The notes below the pieces were generated by a model. The model searched no databases, was not told the origin of the DNA, and was given only the letters and a program-made list of their open reading frames with translations. From NCBI GenBank assembly GCA_019915015.1, contig JAHBBC010000020.1, positions 310,001-374,000 of the forward strand: 64,000 nucleotides of DNA. The letters run 5' to 3'. A program made the translations under genes and the position numbers. Origin of the DNA: Auriscalpium vulgare (lineage: Eukaryota > Basidiomycota > Agaricomycetes > Russulales > Auriscalpiaceae). Below, piece after piece: positions 17,648 through 30,231 of this stretch. Position 1 is the first letter of the stretch; each line of letters opens with the position of its first letter.

Positions 17648-19689
17648 GCTCGCTCGGCTGCTGTTCCTCTCGCGTATTGAATGCTCGCAATATTATTCAG
17701 ATAATCGATTCTATTACAAGCACATAACTACTGACAGGAGTGAATGAGCGGGATAGAAGGTTTGATTACATGTAAACTACATCCAGGCCAGCTGCTCTCC
17801 GAAAGCATACCCCGCGGGTGGCACAGGTGACGCGTACGTCATGAGCCCATTGTTGCGCGCGGCCTGGGGGACCCGGGTCTCAAATGCGCGGCGTACATGA
17901 CCAACGCAGTCCAATGTATGCGACGGGCGGGGAGCATGCCTGCGTGGCGCCGGTGGAACGGGCGGCCTCAGCCAATTTTGGCTATATTCATCACAGGCAG
18001 TTAGCGGCAGGCGCATCATGAGCAGGACCCGCACGCACCTTTTTCATGTGGATTTTATCCTCAGGATATCCTTTCCGTGCGAGCTGGCGACGGGGCAGGT
18101 GAGACGCGCGCGTGTACTATGAACACATCACATACGCACCGGAAATGCGGTACCTCACCGCGCCGGGGTCCATGCTCCCGATGTGCCTGCACGCGCCGCC
18201 GTTGCTGTTGCTGCCGCCGCCGGGCAGCGTCCCCATCCTCCAACTCACCGTTGTCCTCGGACGAGCCCGCCGGCCAGTGCTCCCGCGAGCGCGTCGTGCC
18301 CGGCCGCGACCGATACTCTGCCACCACCGCCTCCTGCCGTTGCTGCTATCATTGCTGCAGCTGAGCGTCGGGCAGGCTCAAAGCACGCTTGAAACAGGTC
18401 CGGCTGAGTGATCATGTTGAAGCATGACACGCGCCCGGCCTGTGCTCGGCGACGATGCGACGGTTGTCCGCAGGATGCGACGGCAGCGCATAAGCGGTGT
18501 GGGGCTTGAGAACATGGTAGTCAGTTGCATCTGAGGGTGGTGGCATGTGTGGGAAAGCTGGCGCGTGGAGCGCGCGATGCGGGACACGGTGGTGTGCAAC
18601 ATGCGGGGACTAAGTCAGTGACGTGGCAGACCCAGTAAGAACTGCCGCCCGGGCAGACTCCTTGAGGCACGTACTCACCTGAAGCTCAGCACACTTATGC
18701 CTATAGCCGGCAGGGACTGACACATTCGAGGCCGTTGAGGCGGGGGTGTCCGGGAGGTTGCCAGCATGGCCATTGGCAGGCGACTCGACTCCAACATTCG
18801 AGCATAGTCCATTGCGAGTGATCCCTGTTGGGGTGTGATGAAGCGCCAGCATCGAGGGGCGAGTGGATAGGCAAAAGGTGAGGACAGGAATGACGGGATG
18901 AGGGTAGAGTACGAGAGAGACTTGTAACTTACGAAGTCGCGAACAACTGTGTGACGTCGACGGTCACAGTTCCTGCGGCCCCGATTTCGGGTCTGTAACT
19001 TTCAGGCCTCAGGTCTGGCAAGTTCTGTCAAGCCGCCGCGGAGAGCTGTCCAGACGATACAAGAGACAAGCCCGCGTACCTTACACGTCGCTTCGGAAGT
19101 GGGATCTTGCGCTAGCTGTCCAGACGGCACAAGCTGTCGCAATGTCTTGCGGGTGCTTGTGAGCTTGCAGCATCTAGTCGCTCGGCAACCGTTTTCCTGA
19201 TGCGGCATGGACGGCTGGCAGTGTTGGAAACTATTGGTTCTGGGAAGAAGTACGCACGCGTGTGCACTCGTACGACTCTCCGCTCGCATAGGTGTTCACC
19301 TTTCTTTTGGTCAGCGTGCGTGAGCAGCTGGAGAACTTGTCACCTGGTCACTGGACCAGTGACTCGGACTGCCGTGGGCTTGTTTTAATCTTCAACAGGC
19401 GCTGCCATCGGACACCAGAGGACCCTGCCTGGCTGGCTTTTGTTATCTTCAACGTGTACCATCTTGGTGTGGCCGTGGAGCTACGATCCTTTGTCGACTT
19501 TCGGCGTGCGGGGACGAAAGACCCGAGAACGGGGCGCGGCACTGTCTTCGACACTCTAACCCTCAGTTTTCCGTCCACACTCACATCCTCATTGTCTAGC
19601 GTCGACTATTGTACCTAAACGTCTTAAAGGTTGGAGCAGGCGTCGAAAATGTCCAACCAAATCCACATCTACATCCACATCCACACACG
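17648..19689. other. 2-kb stretch without a recognised gene
   Basis: The minus strand has several GC-rich open blocks. One (18,852-18,680) ends in a good donor (CTTCAG then GTGAGT) and can be joined to a Pro/His-rich block at 18,610-18,420, but no family is recognisable and later blocks change frame. A decayed or rapidly evolving minus-strand gene is possible. Positions 19,010-19,210 contain loosely repeated gctgtccagacg/acaagc motifs, also found left of the retrotransposon. The last 100 bp before 19,690 include imperfect CCACATCTACATCCACAT repeats upstream of the MYND gene. Confidence 0.4.
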
Positions 19690-20926
19690 ATGCATCGCGA
19701 CTCTTCCGACCGCCCCTTCATCCCAGACATCTGGGATTGCCGCGATCAATTCCCTCACCTCCGCGGCCGTAGAGCGTTCCCATTCCCCATCATCCCCAAA
19801 CACGATGAGACACCCGAGGACAAGCGACTCCGCCTTATACACCAAACTGGACTCCCTGGCTACATTCAAATGCGTGCGGAGACCAACCACTGGTCGGAAG
19901 GGCACGACATCGGACAAGAATTCCATGGGACGCTCACCGATTGCGTTTGGGAGCTGCGGACGCCTCTGGTCGAACTACAGGCTCGGTCGGCTGAAGGCTG
20001 TTACAGAGCGCGTGTGGAGCTCGCTCTGAGGTGCGTTACGCACTGCCAGAAGTTGCCTTCTTCTCACGACGCACTGTGCCCCCAGGATGTATGTCGGCCA
20101 TCAGATAACAAGGGACCCCGCCACCGCAGTGAAAATGTGGAAGCAGGTCTCCAAAGACCCGCCGCGGCTCGACGACGAGGAGTTATGGGAAGGGTCCGCG
20201 TACGCGCAAGCCCTTCGTTTCCTATCCGCCCACTATGTTCGGGAGTACGCCGAGACCGGGGACCTCGCAAAAATATGCATGTCAATCATCCTGGCGCTCA
20301 AGGCCGGACCCAAGACTGCGCATACTCATGCCAGAGCGGAGGCAGTTGCGGTGGTGATGGCGCTGTGCCGTGACATCCACTCGGACATGGCGTCCAAGAT
20401 GTCCTTGATTCATTGGACAATGATCATCTACGTCTACCAAGAAATTTTCACGCACGACCTCCATTGCGTTTTAGACCTGCTACGAAGCGCGGGCCCGCAG
20501 CCTATCCCCCAACGGGTGTTGGAATGCTCGCGGAAAGGGTGCGCGGTTCGCGGCGAGGGCCCGTTGCGCGCTTGCTCTGGGTTGTGCCCGTCACGGAATA
20601 AGCCCCTCTATTGTAGCGAAGGGTGCCAGAAGCTGGTGCGTTGTCGGCTTTTGTGGCGGTTTTTCTGCAAGGTTATGCTGACTTGAACGTCCGTCTAGGA
20701 TTGGCCCGAGCACAAGCCCCTCTGCGGAGGAAAAATCGATCGCAACGAGACAGCAACTCTGCGCATGCTGGACGGGACTTCGACGGTGTACGAGTTCAGC
20801 GACCTCAAGTCGACGGAGATCGAGTCCGTGAGGCGTCTCATCGAGAAGAATGAAGCGTACATGCAGTGCTTCATGGACGTCTGCAGAAGCTATGCGGAGG
20901 ATGTCGCAGCTGCTCTTGAGATTTGA
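19690..20926 (+). CDS. MYND-type zinc-finger protein, 372 aa
   Basis: Three exons (19690-20030, 20086-20635, 20699-20926) sum to 373 codons exactly. The first part reads like a helical Sel1-like solenoid (GHQITRDPATAVKMWKQVS, then ALRFLSAHYVREYAETGD). The MYND finger is near the C-terminus, split by the last intron: CSRKGC..., CSGLCPS, YCSEGCQKL, then DWPEHKPLC. MYND fingers bind proline-rich peptides, and the family is strongly expanded in basidiomycetes with mostly unknown roles. The start is the Met of MHRDSSDRPF; the longer upstream frame has no ATG. It is convergent with the GH43 gene, 158 bp apart. Function beyond protein interaction cannot be read. Confidence 0.85.
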
Positions 20927-21083
20927 TTGGGCGTATATATGCAGTGAATTTGGGCAGGTGGTCTTCGACGAGAGGGTGGTCCGGTTTGTTTTTATGCCGC
21001 TCGTGTATGCACTATGTAGCAAGTTAGGCGACAATGTATGATTTTATAGACTCAACTCGAATTGTGGTATTAATGTTCGTGAT

Positions 21084-23169
21084 TCAGTCCTTCCCGGTGT
21101 ATACAAAATTCGAGAAGTAAGCTACAGTGGCGCTATCGGCCTCGTTTCCAGAGGCGAACATTCCGACGATCGTCTGTCCGCTTGCTCGTCAGCACATGCT
21201 CTCTGGAAGCGTGGGTACGGTACTCACCCCGACAAACCCACCACTGACTTCCGTCGCATCGCCGCTGCCGATGACGTGCCATTGATCAGACCCTTGCTGG
21301 GCATAGCTAAACACATAGGTTGTCTCGTTCGGAGCTTCGACTCGCAGAGACAGTCTCCGGTGACCGCCTTGTGTAAGAGGCAGAATCGCCGGCTTGGAGA
21401 TCGGGTCCACAGCACCCTGCAGGCTAGAAGACGTCGTAATCGTTCGCAGTCGGACGTACGTCTGCACCGCATCGCCCTGAGCCCCCGGATATCCTTGAGC
21501 CCGTGCAGACGCTCCAGACAGCGCGACGACACCGACATCGAAATGTTGCGCCTGCGTCAGGAACACCGTTAGGCCCGCCTCTTCTCCGTCCTGTGTCGGG
21601 GTGAATGACAGGTCCACGGACGCGTGAAATTTGACCTGTGTCTGGCGCCGGCCGACGAAGGTCGGGTTGCCCGTGCGACGGTCCGTCCCGGTAAGATTGA
21701 GCGCAGAGCCCTTCAAAGCGAGTGTGAAGGGATGCCCGGGAGGAGAGATGGCGTACTTCGAGGTGTCGGGTAGACGCAGGAAGAGGTAGTGCAGCGGGAA
21801 TGTCGAGCCAGGCTCGAAGTTCTGGTACTCGTCAGCACCCGCCAACAGGCCCGACGTGGATGCGAGCTCCCATGCAAGACTTTCGCCTGCGACGGCGGAT
21901 TTGGCCGCAGGGAGAGGGCCGGACATCTGCGGGTAGATGTGTCCAGGAACTGCGCCATTGAAAACTGGCCAGTCACCCGACCAGAAGACAGGCGTGAGGA
22001 TCGTCTCGCGACCCATGGGAAAGTTGGCTGTCCCATTGCGGGTGGACAGCGCGACGGCCCAGTAGTTGCCGGTTGTGTCGGTGAAGATGTCAGTGTGGCC
22101 AACGGTTTGCCCTGCGCTCGTGGATCAGTCGTTACTTTGCTAAGAAGAAATAAAAGAAAGGCGTACAGTAGAGTGTCGTATTTGCGTTCGTGAGAACGGG
22201 ATTGTGCTCAAATGGCTCGTAGGGACCTGTGATTGCAGAAGCTCGCGCCATCGTGGCCATATGGCCGACACCAGTTCCACCTAGCGCACGCTTCAGCACA
22301 GCGGTATCGATCGAATATCCTCGCCTACCTTCCGCAATTAAGAGATAGTACCATCCGTCCTTCTTGTATACGTGTGGTCCCTCTGGAGCCTGTCCATGAC
22401 AGCGTCAAGGCGGAGTCACCCATTCAAGATAGCAATCACTCACCAAGCCTCCAGTGCCGTTCCACATCGCCTGCGGATCGCCACTGAGCGACAAACCCGT
22501 AGCCAGGTCGATCTGATACTGCTGAATCTGTGGATAGACATGCCACGCATGACTGCCCTGCACCCATACCTTGCCGTCGTCATCCCAGAACAGCGAGGTG
22601 TCGTATCCAGGGAAGTAGAACGGAATGGGGTCCGACCACGCGTCCTTCGCGAACGGGTTTTTGGTAGTAAAAAGCATCTGTTCGGATGTGAGCACTGTGC
22701 CGATGGTACACACCGATAGGAATACGTACATTATGCCAGCGAGTTAGATCCAGTTGGTCCTTGTTGTCAAACACAAGGGTCGTCGTCACATAGAAGGTGT
22801 CGTCATTCTCCCGAATAGTTGCAGCCCAGATACCGCTCGTCGTCCCGTTCGTCGTCGCAAGCCCAGGCACCTGCTCCACACGGGATATGACGTTTCCTTA
22901 GCGTGCTCTCAGTATACTGGTGCTGCAGCGAGCGTTCAACCGAGCTCACAGATTTGCTTGAAATGCTGCAGATCGCGTGACGTGTACACCGGAACGCCCG
23001 GGAATGCGTTGAACGATGAGTTTACGCAGAAGAATGTTCCGTTTACGCGTGTGCAGCTTGGGTCAGGAGAGAATCCGGGGATGACAGGGTTGGAATATGT
23101 TCCGCTTCCCGGTGCGCTACGCACATCTACAGCGGCAGAGATTGCGGATAGCAGATAACGAAGCAACAT
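21084..23169 (-). CDS. Secreted glycoside hydrolase family 43 (xylosidase/arabinofuranosidase type)
   Basis: Seven exons (23169-22950, 22896-22730, 22677-22444, 22389-22329, 22280-22167, 22111-21228, 21173-21084) total exactly 590 codons. It starts with a signal peptide (MLLRYLLSAISAAVDVRSAP), then the GH43 propeller: NPVIPGFSPDPSCTRV with the catalytic-base Asp, TTNGTTSGIWAATIR, GYDTSLFWDDDGKVWVQGSH, APEGPHVYKKDGWYYLL and VGHTDIFTD. A C-terminal beta-sandwich domain follows, ending VAYFSNFVYTGKD. This family removes xylose or arabinose from hemicellulose, fitting a plant-decaying fungus. Odd point: the first intron (22897-22949, GTGAGC...AAG) leaves T before GA, so codon 74 would be TGA. No other donor/acceptor pair that restores frame was found. 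The gene is either recently inactivated, spliced in an unseen way, or has a base error there. Confidence 0.85.
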
Positions 23170-23638
23170 CTTCGCTGTACAGACCAATTAGATCCTCATA
23201 GCGGCGGCCTTTATACCGCCGCAAGCGGCAGGAGTGCGCGGCGGGCCGTGAGGTCAGGAGACAACCTGGTGAAGATCAAGCAACTGTTTCTCCGAGACCA
23301 AGCGACAACAGGTGATCAACTTCGCGTCCGTTAATAACACTCCTGCAGCGTGCGCCATGGCAGGAGCTCTTCTGTGATCGGTGAATCGTCCCGTGACCGC
23401 GAAAATAGAGTTACCGACGGATAGCACGCCGCCGCGCTCCGATGGGCACCGCGAGAAGTTATTCGGATGTCTGGCAATTTTGTCTGAGTAGGAGTCGCGT
23501 ATGGAGTAACAAGCAGGCCGTCATGTCGATCAGGACCGAAGACTACTCTGTGATGTGAAAGCTCAGACCAGGCAGCTGATTGAAAACGGTAGCCACTCAC
23601 TCACACACAACAGCACCAACGCAGACGCGGAATGTACC

Positions 23639-24768
23639 CTACTCGAAGAAATCATCATCCACCTCTTGCGCCTCGTCCTTAGTTCCGCGCAATTTCTTCT
23701 TTGACTTGCGCTCGGGCATCGACACTGGCTCATCGGTCTTCGAGGACTTCTTCCGCTTCTCCCTCTTCGGCACCACCTGAACGTCCTCTGCCACATCCTT
23801 ATCCTCCTGCTGTCCACCATCCGCGCCCTCGAAGAACTCGTCGTGCTCCAGACCAGCAGCCGGCGCCTTCGCCACCATAGCCTTGCGCTTCTTCGAAGAC
23901 TTCCCCACATTCGCATCGTCCGAGGCTCTTGGCCAGGCAGCGGCCGACTCTCCGTGACCAGCATCAGTTTCCGCCCGCTCTAATGTCTCCGGCCTCGCGC
24001 TGAGTTCGCCCGTCAGCATGCGCGCGCGGACCCACTCGCGCACCTCTTCCCGCTTCGCATCCGTTGCGCTCAGATCCTTAGCGGAAGATGGAGGCTGCAC
24101 CGGTTCGACATGGCCGTCGGCTTCTTGTCGAATGTCTGGTGGGAAGAGCGATATGTATTTTTCCAATTTTGGGTAGTTCTGGTACGCGGCGGGTCAGCGA
24201 GGAGATATGTGGAGGGCCTAGCGAGCGCACCAAAACATAGTTCAGATCCACACGGAACTGATGCAGCGCAAAATTTAAGGCTTTCTTGGAGGTCGAAGGT
24301 GTATCGGGGTCTTCGAGCTGCGTCATCGTCTGTTTTATTCTGCGTAAAAGCTTTTGTCGGTCTGTCACGCGGCTCTGTCAGAGGCTGTTAAGACGTTTGG
24401 AAGAACACTCACCAAAGAACTTGATCCTGTGGTATTTCACAGCGAGAGCACGCTCCTTCTTGGACACCTCTGCCTTCGCCAGATCCGCCTCCAGGGATTT
24501 CAACCGTCGCTCGGTCTCAACGCGCACGTTTGGCGCTAGACTTTCCTGTGACAGAAGTCAGAAAAGAGAATAGATCAGAATCTATCGCAACACGCACCTT
24601 CGCTAGCAATCGGCGTGTCTGGCGAATCGAGGACTTCAGTTTGGAGACACCAGGTATTGCTGACTCCTTTGGTTGGTATTTTGGCCCATGCGACTGTTTG
24701 GCCTTCTTGTGGGATACGTGGCTAGTTGATGCTTCTGGTTGGGCGTCCTTTGCTCGTACAGGAGGCAT
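23639..24768 (-). CDS. EFG1: rRNA-processing protein EFG1, 324 aa
   Basis: Four exons (24768-24598, 24545-24413, 24361-24231, 24178-23639) give 325 codons exactly. The conserved core is clear: PGVSKLKSSIRQTRRLLAK, ESLAPNVRVETERRLKSLEA, KKERALAVKYHRIKFFDRQK, then LLRRIKQTMTQLED and DLNYVLNYPKLEKYISLFPP. This basic coiled-coil protein works in the nucleolus in 18S rRNA maturation and small-subunit assembly. The C-terminal half is low-complexity, with Lys-rich nuclear-localisation-like stretches (KSSKKRK, KREKRKKSS) and an acidic end DDDFFE. It shares a 195-bp divergent promoter with ELP1. Length fits the family. Confidence 0.9.
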
Positions 24769-24963
24769 AGGTATTGGTTGGAGAGATATCTCAAGAGTCT
24801 CAAGGGCAGGTTCAAGACTTGTTTAATTTTCGCCGTCGCCGACGGCAGCTCGAGATGCTTACGTCATCTCGCATAGATTGTTTTGCGCCAACGGCTATTG
24901 GTCAACCTGAAAGTGACTCTGCTTCAGCCGATCAACTCCCTCGCTTTCACTCGCCTTTCCAGC
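24769..24963. promoter_or_regulatory. Divergent promoter between EFG1 and ELP1
   Basis: Only 195 bp separate the start codons of the two outward-facing genes, so the region must serve both. No clear TATA box is visible. Co-expression of a ribosome-biogenesis and a tRNA-modification gene is plausible but not shown. Confidence 0.6.
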
Positions 24964-27900
24964 ATGAGGAACTTGGCACTGTCGTCAACTCTGCAGAAGG
25001 GCTGTTCGACTGCCAAAATCTCTGCCACTGCCATTGATCCAGACGAAGGATGGCTCTGGATCGCTTCGGAGAGGCTGAACGCGGACGCGGACTTGGAGAT
25101 CGAGATTTTCAGGCAGAAATCGGCGGAGAATGAGGCACTCGTGGACGATGTAAGTGGTTGAAATTCGTCCTCGTCTGGCACAAGACTTCGGTGCGCCTGA
25201 AATCGATGGAGCTCAACTCGTTGCAGGATCTGCCTGCTGCACCCTTCGCGATGTTCACTTCCCCAACGAGCCATCAATTCCCGGATTCCGTTCCCCAGAT
25301 AGCATCGCTGCATGTTGTCGCCGAGGAGCGATCACTTGTAGTCATAACTCGAGGAGGTGATCTCGCAACCCTAACTCTGGACGATGAGGGAGCCGCGGTA
25401 CGTGCATTCGTACAACTCCCACTCGGCGAGTTTATGATGCCTTGCTGCTCAAGAATAGTTTGATGTCGTAGGGTCTGTCGAAGATGGAATCCTCGCTGCG
25501 GCTTGGAGCCCAGACGAATCTGTGCTTGTTTTGGTGACAGGTACTGTCTTCGCCATGGATTCCTTCTGTTTGCATTGAAAGTTCAATATGCTTGCAGGCC
25601 ACGGCAAGATGATCCTCATGACACCGACATTTGATGTCCTTCACGAGGCGCCGCTGCACTCAGAGGACTTTGGTGAAGGTCTGTCCTTGCGGCGCACGAT
25701 GCCTTTCTACGCTGACTCAGGGTACCGTCAGATGCCCCAATAAACGTCGGCTGGGGCTCGAAACAGACGCAATTTCATGGGTCATTGGGAAAGGTGGCCG
25801 CTCAAGCGACACCATCATCTTCCCTCGCGTCAATTGGTTCCTCTCCTGACGACGATACGATACCGCGCATCTCCTGGCGCGGCGACGCGGCATTATTCGT
25901 TGTCTCAGCTCTCTCTCACATTCCCGCCCCTTCTTCCGATGCTCTGAGACGCCGAACGCTGCGCATATACTCCCGCGAAGGTGTTCTTCAATCAACGTCT
26001 GAGCCCATCGCCGCACTGGAGCACGTCCTCGCGTGGCGTCCATCTGGCAACCTGATCGCAGGAACGCAGAGATTCGGTAGCTTCAAGGGCGCAGGTCAGG
26101 GAAAGGAGGGTCGTCATGATGTCGTGTTCTTTGAGCGCAACGGCTTGAGGCACGGTGAATTCGGTTTGCGAAGGAATGCAGCGGACGTGGGTGACGAGCA
26201 CGTAACGAGACGATGGGGTTACAAGGTCAAGGAGCTTAGCTGGAGCTCGGACTCGAATGTGCTAGCTATTTGGATCGAAGAAGATGAACGCGATATCGGT
26301 ACGCCAGCCAGTTCTCTTCAACGCGGTCATGCCGCTGATACGCTCGCGAAGTGCAACTATGGACAACGGGGAACTACCACTGGTATGTTTCTCCTGTTTG
26401 TCATCTGCAGAGCTATCTGATTCTCATGATAGGTATCTGAAGCAAGAGATCATAGCACCGGCGCCGGGACTCGATCCGGGGAGGTTTACCACAATAAGAT
26501 GGCATCCTGAAAAGATTCTCGAACTCATCTTGACGACCAAGAGTGAGTCTCTGGAGAAAGCGAGCGAAGGCGCTTTATCTGACATGAATAACACAGCCGA
26601 TGTCATATATCGAAATTATCGCTGGGATACCTACGTCGCCATGACCAAGGCACCCCACGACACAGGGACGGTCGCGGTTGTCGATGGCTGTACGTACAAA
26701 CTCTCCTTTTCTGACAAGTCCTCTAATCTGTTTCCAGCATCTCTTTTACTCACACCCTTCCGAACGCAAAACGTTCCTCCTCCCATGTCCTCCTTTCAAC
26801 TATCACTCCCATCGAAACCATTCATTCTCGGTCCCAAGCAACTGAGCCTAGTCCACGCCTCTTTCTCTCCTTCATCAGATGCGCTCGCGGCTCTGTGGGA
26901 GCCCGGATACGTAGAGGTATGGGCTCTGCACACCCGCATCGGGCCAGGACGTGGTCCGGTCATGGCACCCAGCAAAATGTGGAGCGGAGTAGTCGAGCAA
27001 CAGCAACAGCAAAATGACACGTCTGCGCGCCAGGAGTTCCGTGAGGTGGCCTTTTGGACGTCTTCAGCAGACGGAGCAGTGGAGCTAATCGCTGTCCTTG
27101 GATACGCGGCGGGAGCATTGGATGTGCTTCGACTTATTGCGGCTCGCGAGAACCCCGAGGTTCAGTCTACTGCGCTTTCACTGGATGGGATAGGATGGCG
27201 TCTTGCAGTATCAGACGGGCCGGTAGCGCTTCACCGTTCTGGTAAGGTCTACGAAGGTGCGTTTTCTATGTAATCTGATTGTAGTCAACGATCTCACGAA
27301 CGACAATCTGGCCTAGTCAATATCACGGAGAAGAGCCTTGCACAAGTGGCAAATCTGGGCAACGAATGTGACCTCGTTCGACGCATCTCGCTTTCTTCGT
27401 CCTCGGCTGTTTTCATCGGTCTCGCTGCATCTGGAACCCTCACATCCGCTTCCTCACAAACATCCCATATTCGCGTCCTCGCACGAAATGTCAATTCATT
27501 TACGATCTCTGATGATCTCCTCATCTATACAACAACCGCACACGAGGCGCATTTTGTGTCGATCTCCACGCTTGCTACAACTGCCCACGATGCCGAGGTC
27601 ACCGGAGAGCGGCGGCGCGTCGAGCGCGGCTCGCGGATCGTTACTGCTGTATCGAGCGCGTCCAGCCTCGTATTGCAGATGCCCAGAGGGAATCTTGAGA
27701 CGATAAACCCCCGGCCAATGGTTATGAAGGTGGTCAGGGACGACATTGACGCGTGAGCTTTTCATCGAACCTCTTTTTTTGCAGCGCTCACGCACTACTA
27801 GTCAGAATTATCGCAAGGCTTTCCTGGCGTGCAGAAAGCATAGAATCGATCTGAATGTGCTGTTCGACCACGATCCTACTGCTTTCAAGGCCAATCTCCC

Positions 27901-30068
27901 GTCGTTTGTGGACCAGATTGACGACGTCGATTATATCAATCTCTTTCTCACAAACGTCGGGTCAGCGTCGATATCTCTTCACCACGAGCGCGATCTCATT
28001 TTTTCTCTTGTAGGAGTGGTTCTCAGTCACAGGAAGTAATTTCCGAGCTATGCGATGGTTTGCGAATCGAGCTGGAGAGGCGAGATCTCAAAAAATATGT
28101 CAACTCTATCCTCACAGCCTACGTCGTCAAAAGACCATCTGATCTCGAGGCAGGGCTGCAGCTCCTTTTACGTTTACGAGGTGCACTTGTCTTGTCTTGT
28201 CTTATACCCAGCAAAATCACTGATTCTTGGTGTCAGAGAATGAGCCCTCTATCGTTGAGGACGCAGTCAAGTACATCATTTTTCTCGTGGATGCCGAAAC
28301 CCTCTTCAATGTTGCGCTCGGCATGTACGACTTCCAGCTGGTTCTCATGATCGCCCAGCATGCGCAAAAGGTATGTACCGTATCACGATGCCTTCACCGT
28401 CTAAGCTCAGTACCATCTATAGGATCCCAGGGAATATCTACCTTTCCTGCGTGAACTGCGTGCCCTGGAAACCCACTACCAGCGCTTCCGTATTGACGAT
28501 CACCTGCGACGGCATCAGAGCGCGCTGAGAAACCTCAATCAGGCAGGGTCTGATCGCCTTGACGAGGCCATGGAGTATGTGGAGAAGCACCAGCTGTACG
28601 AGTCGGCTTTGTCAATATGGAGTGGGACGGACTCGTACAAGGTGTGTTTCACAACTTCTTTCCAATTATCCATCGTGTTCACGTTTTACGCAGACGGTGC
28701 TCAGTTTATATGGGGATTGGCTGTTCGAGCGGCGAGAGTTCAAGCAGGCGGCGATAGGTCCGTCTTCCTGGAGCTCTCAGTATCGTTGGTATACTTAACT
28801 TCAATGTAGTCTTCGCGGACGCGGACAGGTCGGAGAAGACCATGGTCGCGTACGAGAAAGCGCTTCAATGGAGAGAGCTGTTCGATCTCGCTTCTCAGCA
28901 AAACATGGAGGAAGAGGACATCGTCTCCACGGGATATCGCGTTGCTGGTACGATACTGTCCATCGCTGAGCTTGTGTGACCTTCTCACTAGTGCTACAGA
29001 GGACCTTTCATCCAAAAAGCGATATTCTGAAGCCAGTCAAGTTCTTCTCGACTACGCAAAGGACGTCCGTGAAGCCGTGATCGCACTCGTACACGGCAAT
29101 TTGTTTTCTGAGGCGCGCCGCATTGTACGTCACCGCGTCACCTGTCTTCAATTTCTGTTTACAATCACTGACACACTTGACTTAGACATCGCTGCACAAA
29201 CACCCAGAGCTCGTTGAAGAAATCATACACCCGGGGACCCTTGAGGCACGGGGGCAGATCTCTGAGGATCTGAGGGAAATGCACGAGCAGCTACAAAAGC
29301 AGGTCGAGCGTCTGCGGGAGCTTCGCGTCAAGAAGGTTGAGGAACCCGGTGCGTAGCCGTTGCGTACTAACTGTCGCCTTCTCCTGATGGCAAAGTGTGA
29401 ATTGTCATGCAGAGGCGTTCTACGGTGCAGAAGACACCGCGCTTCACAACGTGGACGTCATGACAGACGCGTCGCAGTTCACGGCGTTCACGCGGTATAC
29501 AGTCGCACCTACAGCTACGTCTCGATCGAGTTCGAAGTACGTGTTAGGCTTCCCCCGGCGGATCAGATCTCATGTCGATCGGGTATTAGGCGAACTTCCC
29601 GTTCGAAGCGCAAGGCGGAGCGGAAAGTGGGCTCGGGCCGCAAGGGCACTGTCGACGAGGAAGAATACCTCCTGAAGTCATTGACCAAACTTGTCGCGCG
29701 GTTCACTACAGCCCAAGGTATGGCTCGCGCTCCGCTCGGCGTTAGCCTTGCTTGACCCCGTCGCCGCAGATGAAACGAGCAACTTGGTGCCGCATCTCCT
29801 TCAATTCACCGCCTTGCACCGCGATGAGGCGCGCGAGCTGCAGACGGAGCTGAGCGATCTGCAGAGCGAGATCACACACGCACTGGACGAAGCGTGGCCG
29901 AAACCTCCTGAGGAGGTCGAGGGTCAGGAGCCGGTGGACAGTTGGGCAACGCGGATGGCCGAGAAGGAAAAAGATCGGGAGAAGGCCGTGCGTGACATTG
30001 TAAAACCGGATTTGCGCGCTTCGGAGACGTGGAGGACGCGGCTACTTGATATCGCTAAAAATGTGTAA
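24964..30068 (+). CDS. ELP1: Elongator complex subunit 1 (ELP1/IKI3)
   Basis: A large multi-intron gene. It begins MRNLALSSTLQ, typical of Elp1, followed by WD40 propeller segments (for example GWLWIASERLNADADLEIEI, AAWSPDESVLVLVT, ELSWSSDSNVLAIWIEEDE, the joined VQLWTTGNYHWYLKQEI, and FTTIRWHPEKILELIL). The C-terminal half is a helical TPR-like array (REYLPFLRELRALETHYQRF, SEASQVLLDYAKDVREAVIA). Near the end is the basic family signature RSKRKAERKVGSGRKG with DEEEYLLKSLTKLV, needed for tRNA interaction. Elp1 scaffolds Elongator, which makes the cm5U-type modification at wobble uridine of tRNA in the cytoplasm. About twenty short introns are present and not all were placed individually. The last codons are DIAKNV followed by TAA at 30066. 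It looks intact. Confidence 0.9.
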
Positions 30069-30231
30069 GAAGTTGAAGTGGATAAATAATCATACGTCGT
30101 CGAAGCTTGCGTATATTACACAGATGTAAGCGACATTATCCGAAATCATAAGGTTGACGTTATAAAAACTGTAGCTGTCGTAAAGGTGGACGCGTAGCCT
30201 GGGCGGCCCTGTGTATCCTGAGGCTGAGCAG

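Noticed and set aside
17777..18852. Minus-strand gene right of the retrotransposon
   Set aside because: Plausible donor and open blocks, but no family resemblance and no consistent joined frame; left as an unassigned region.
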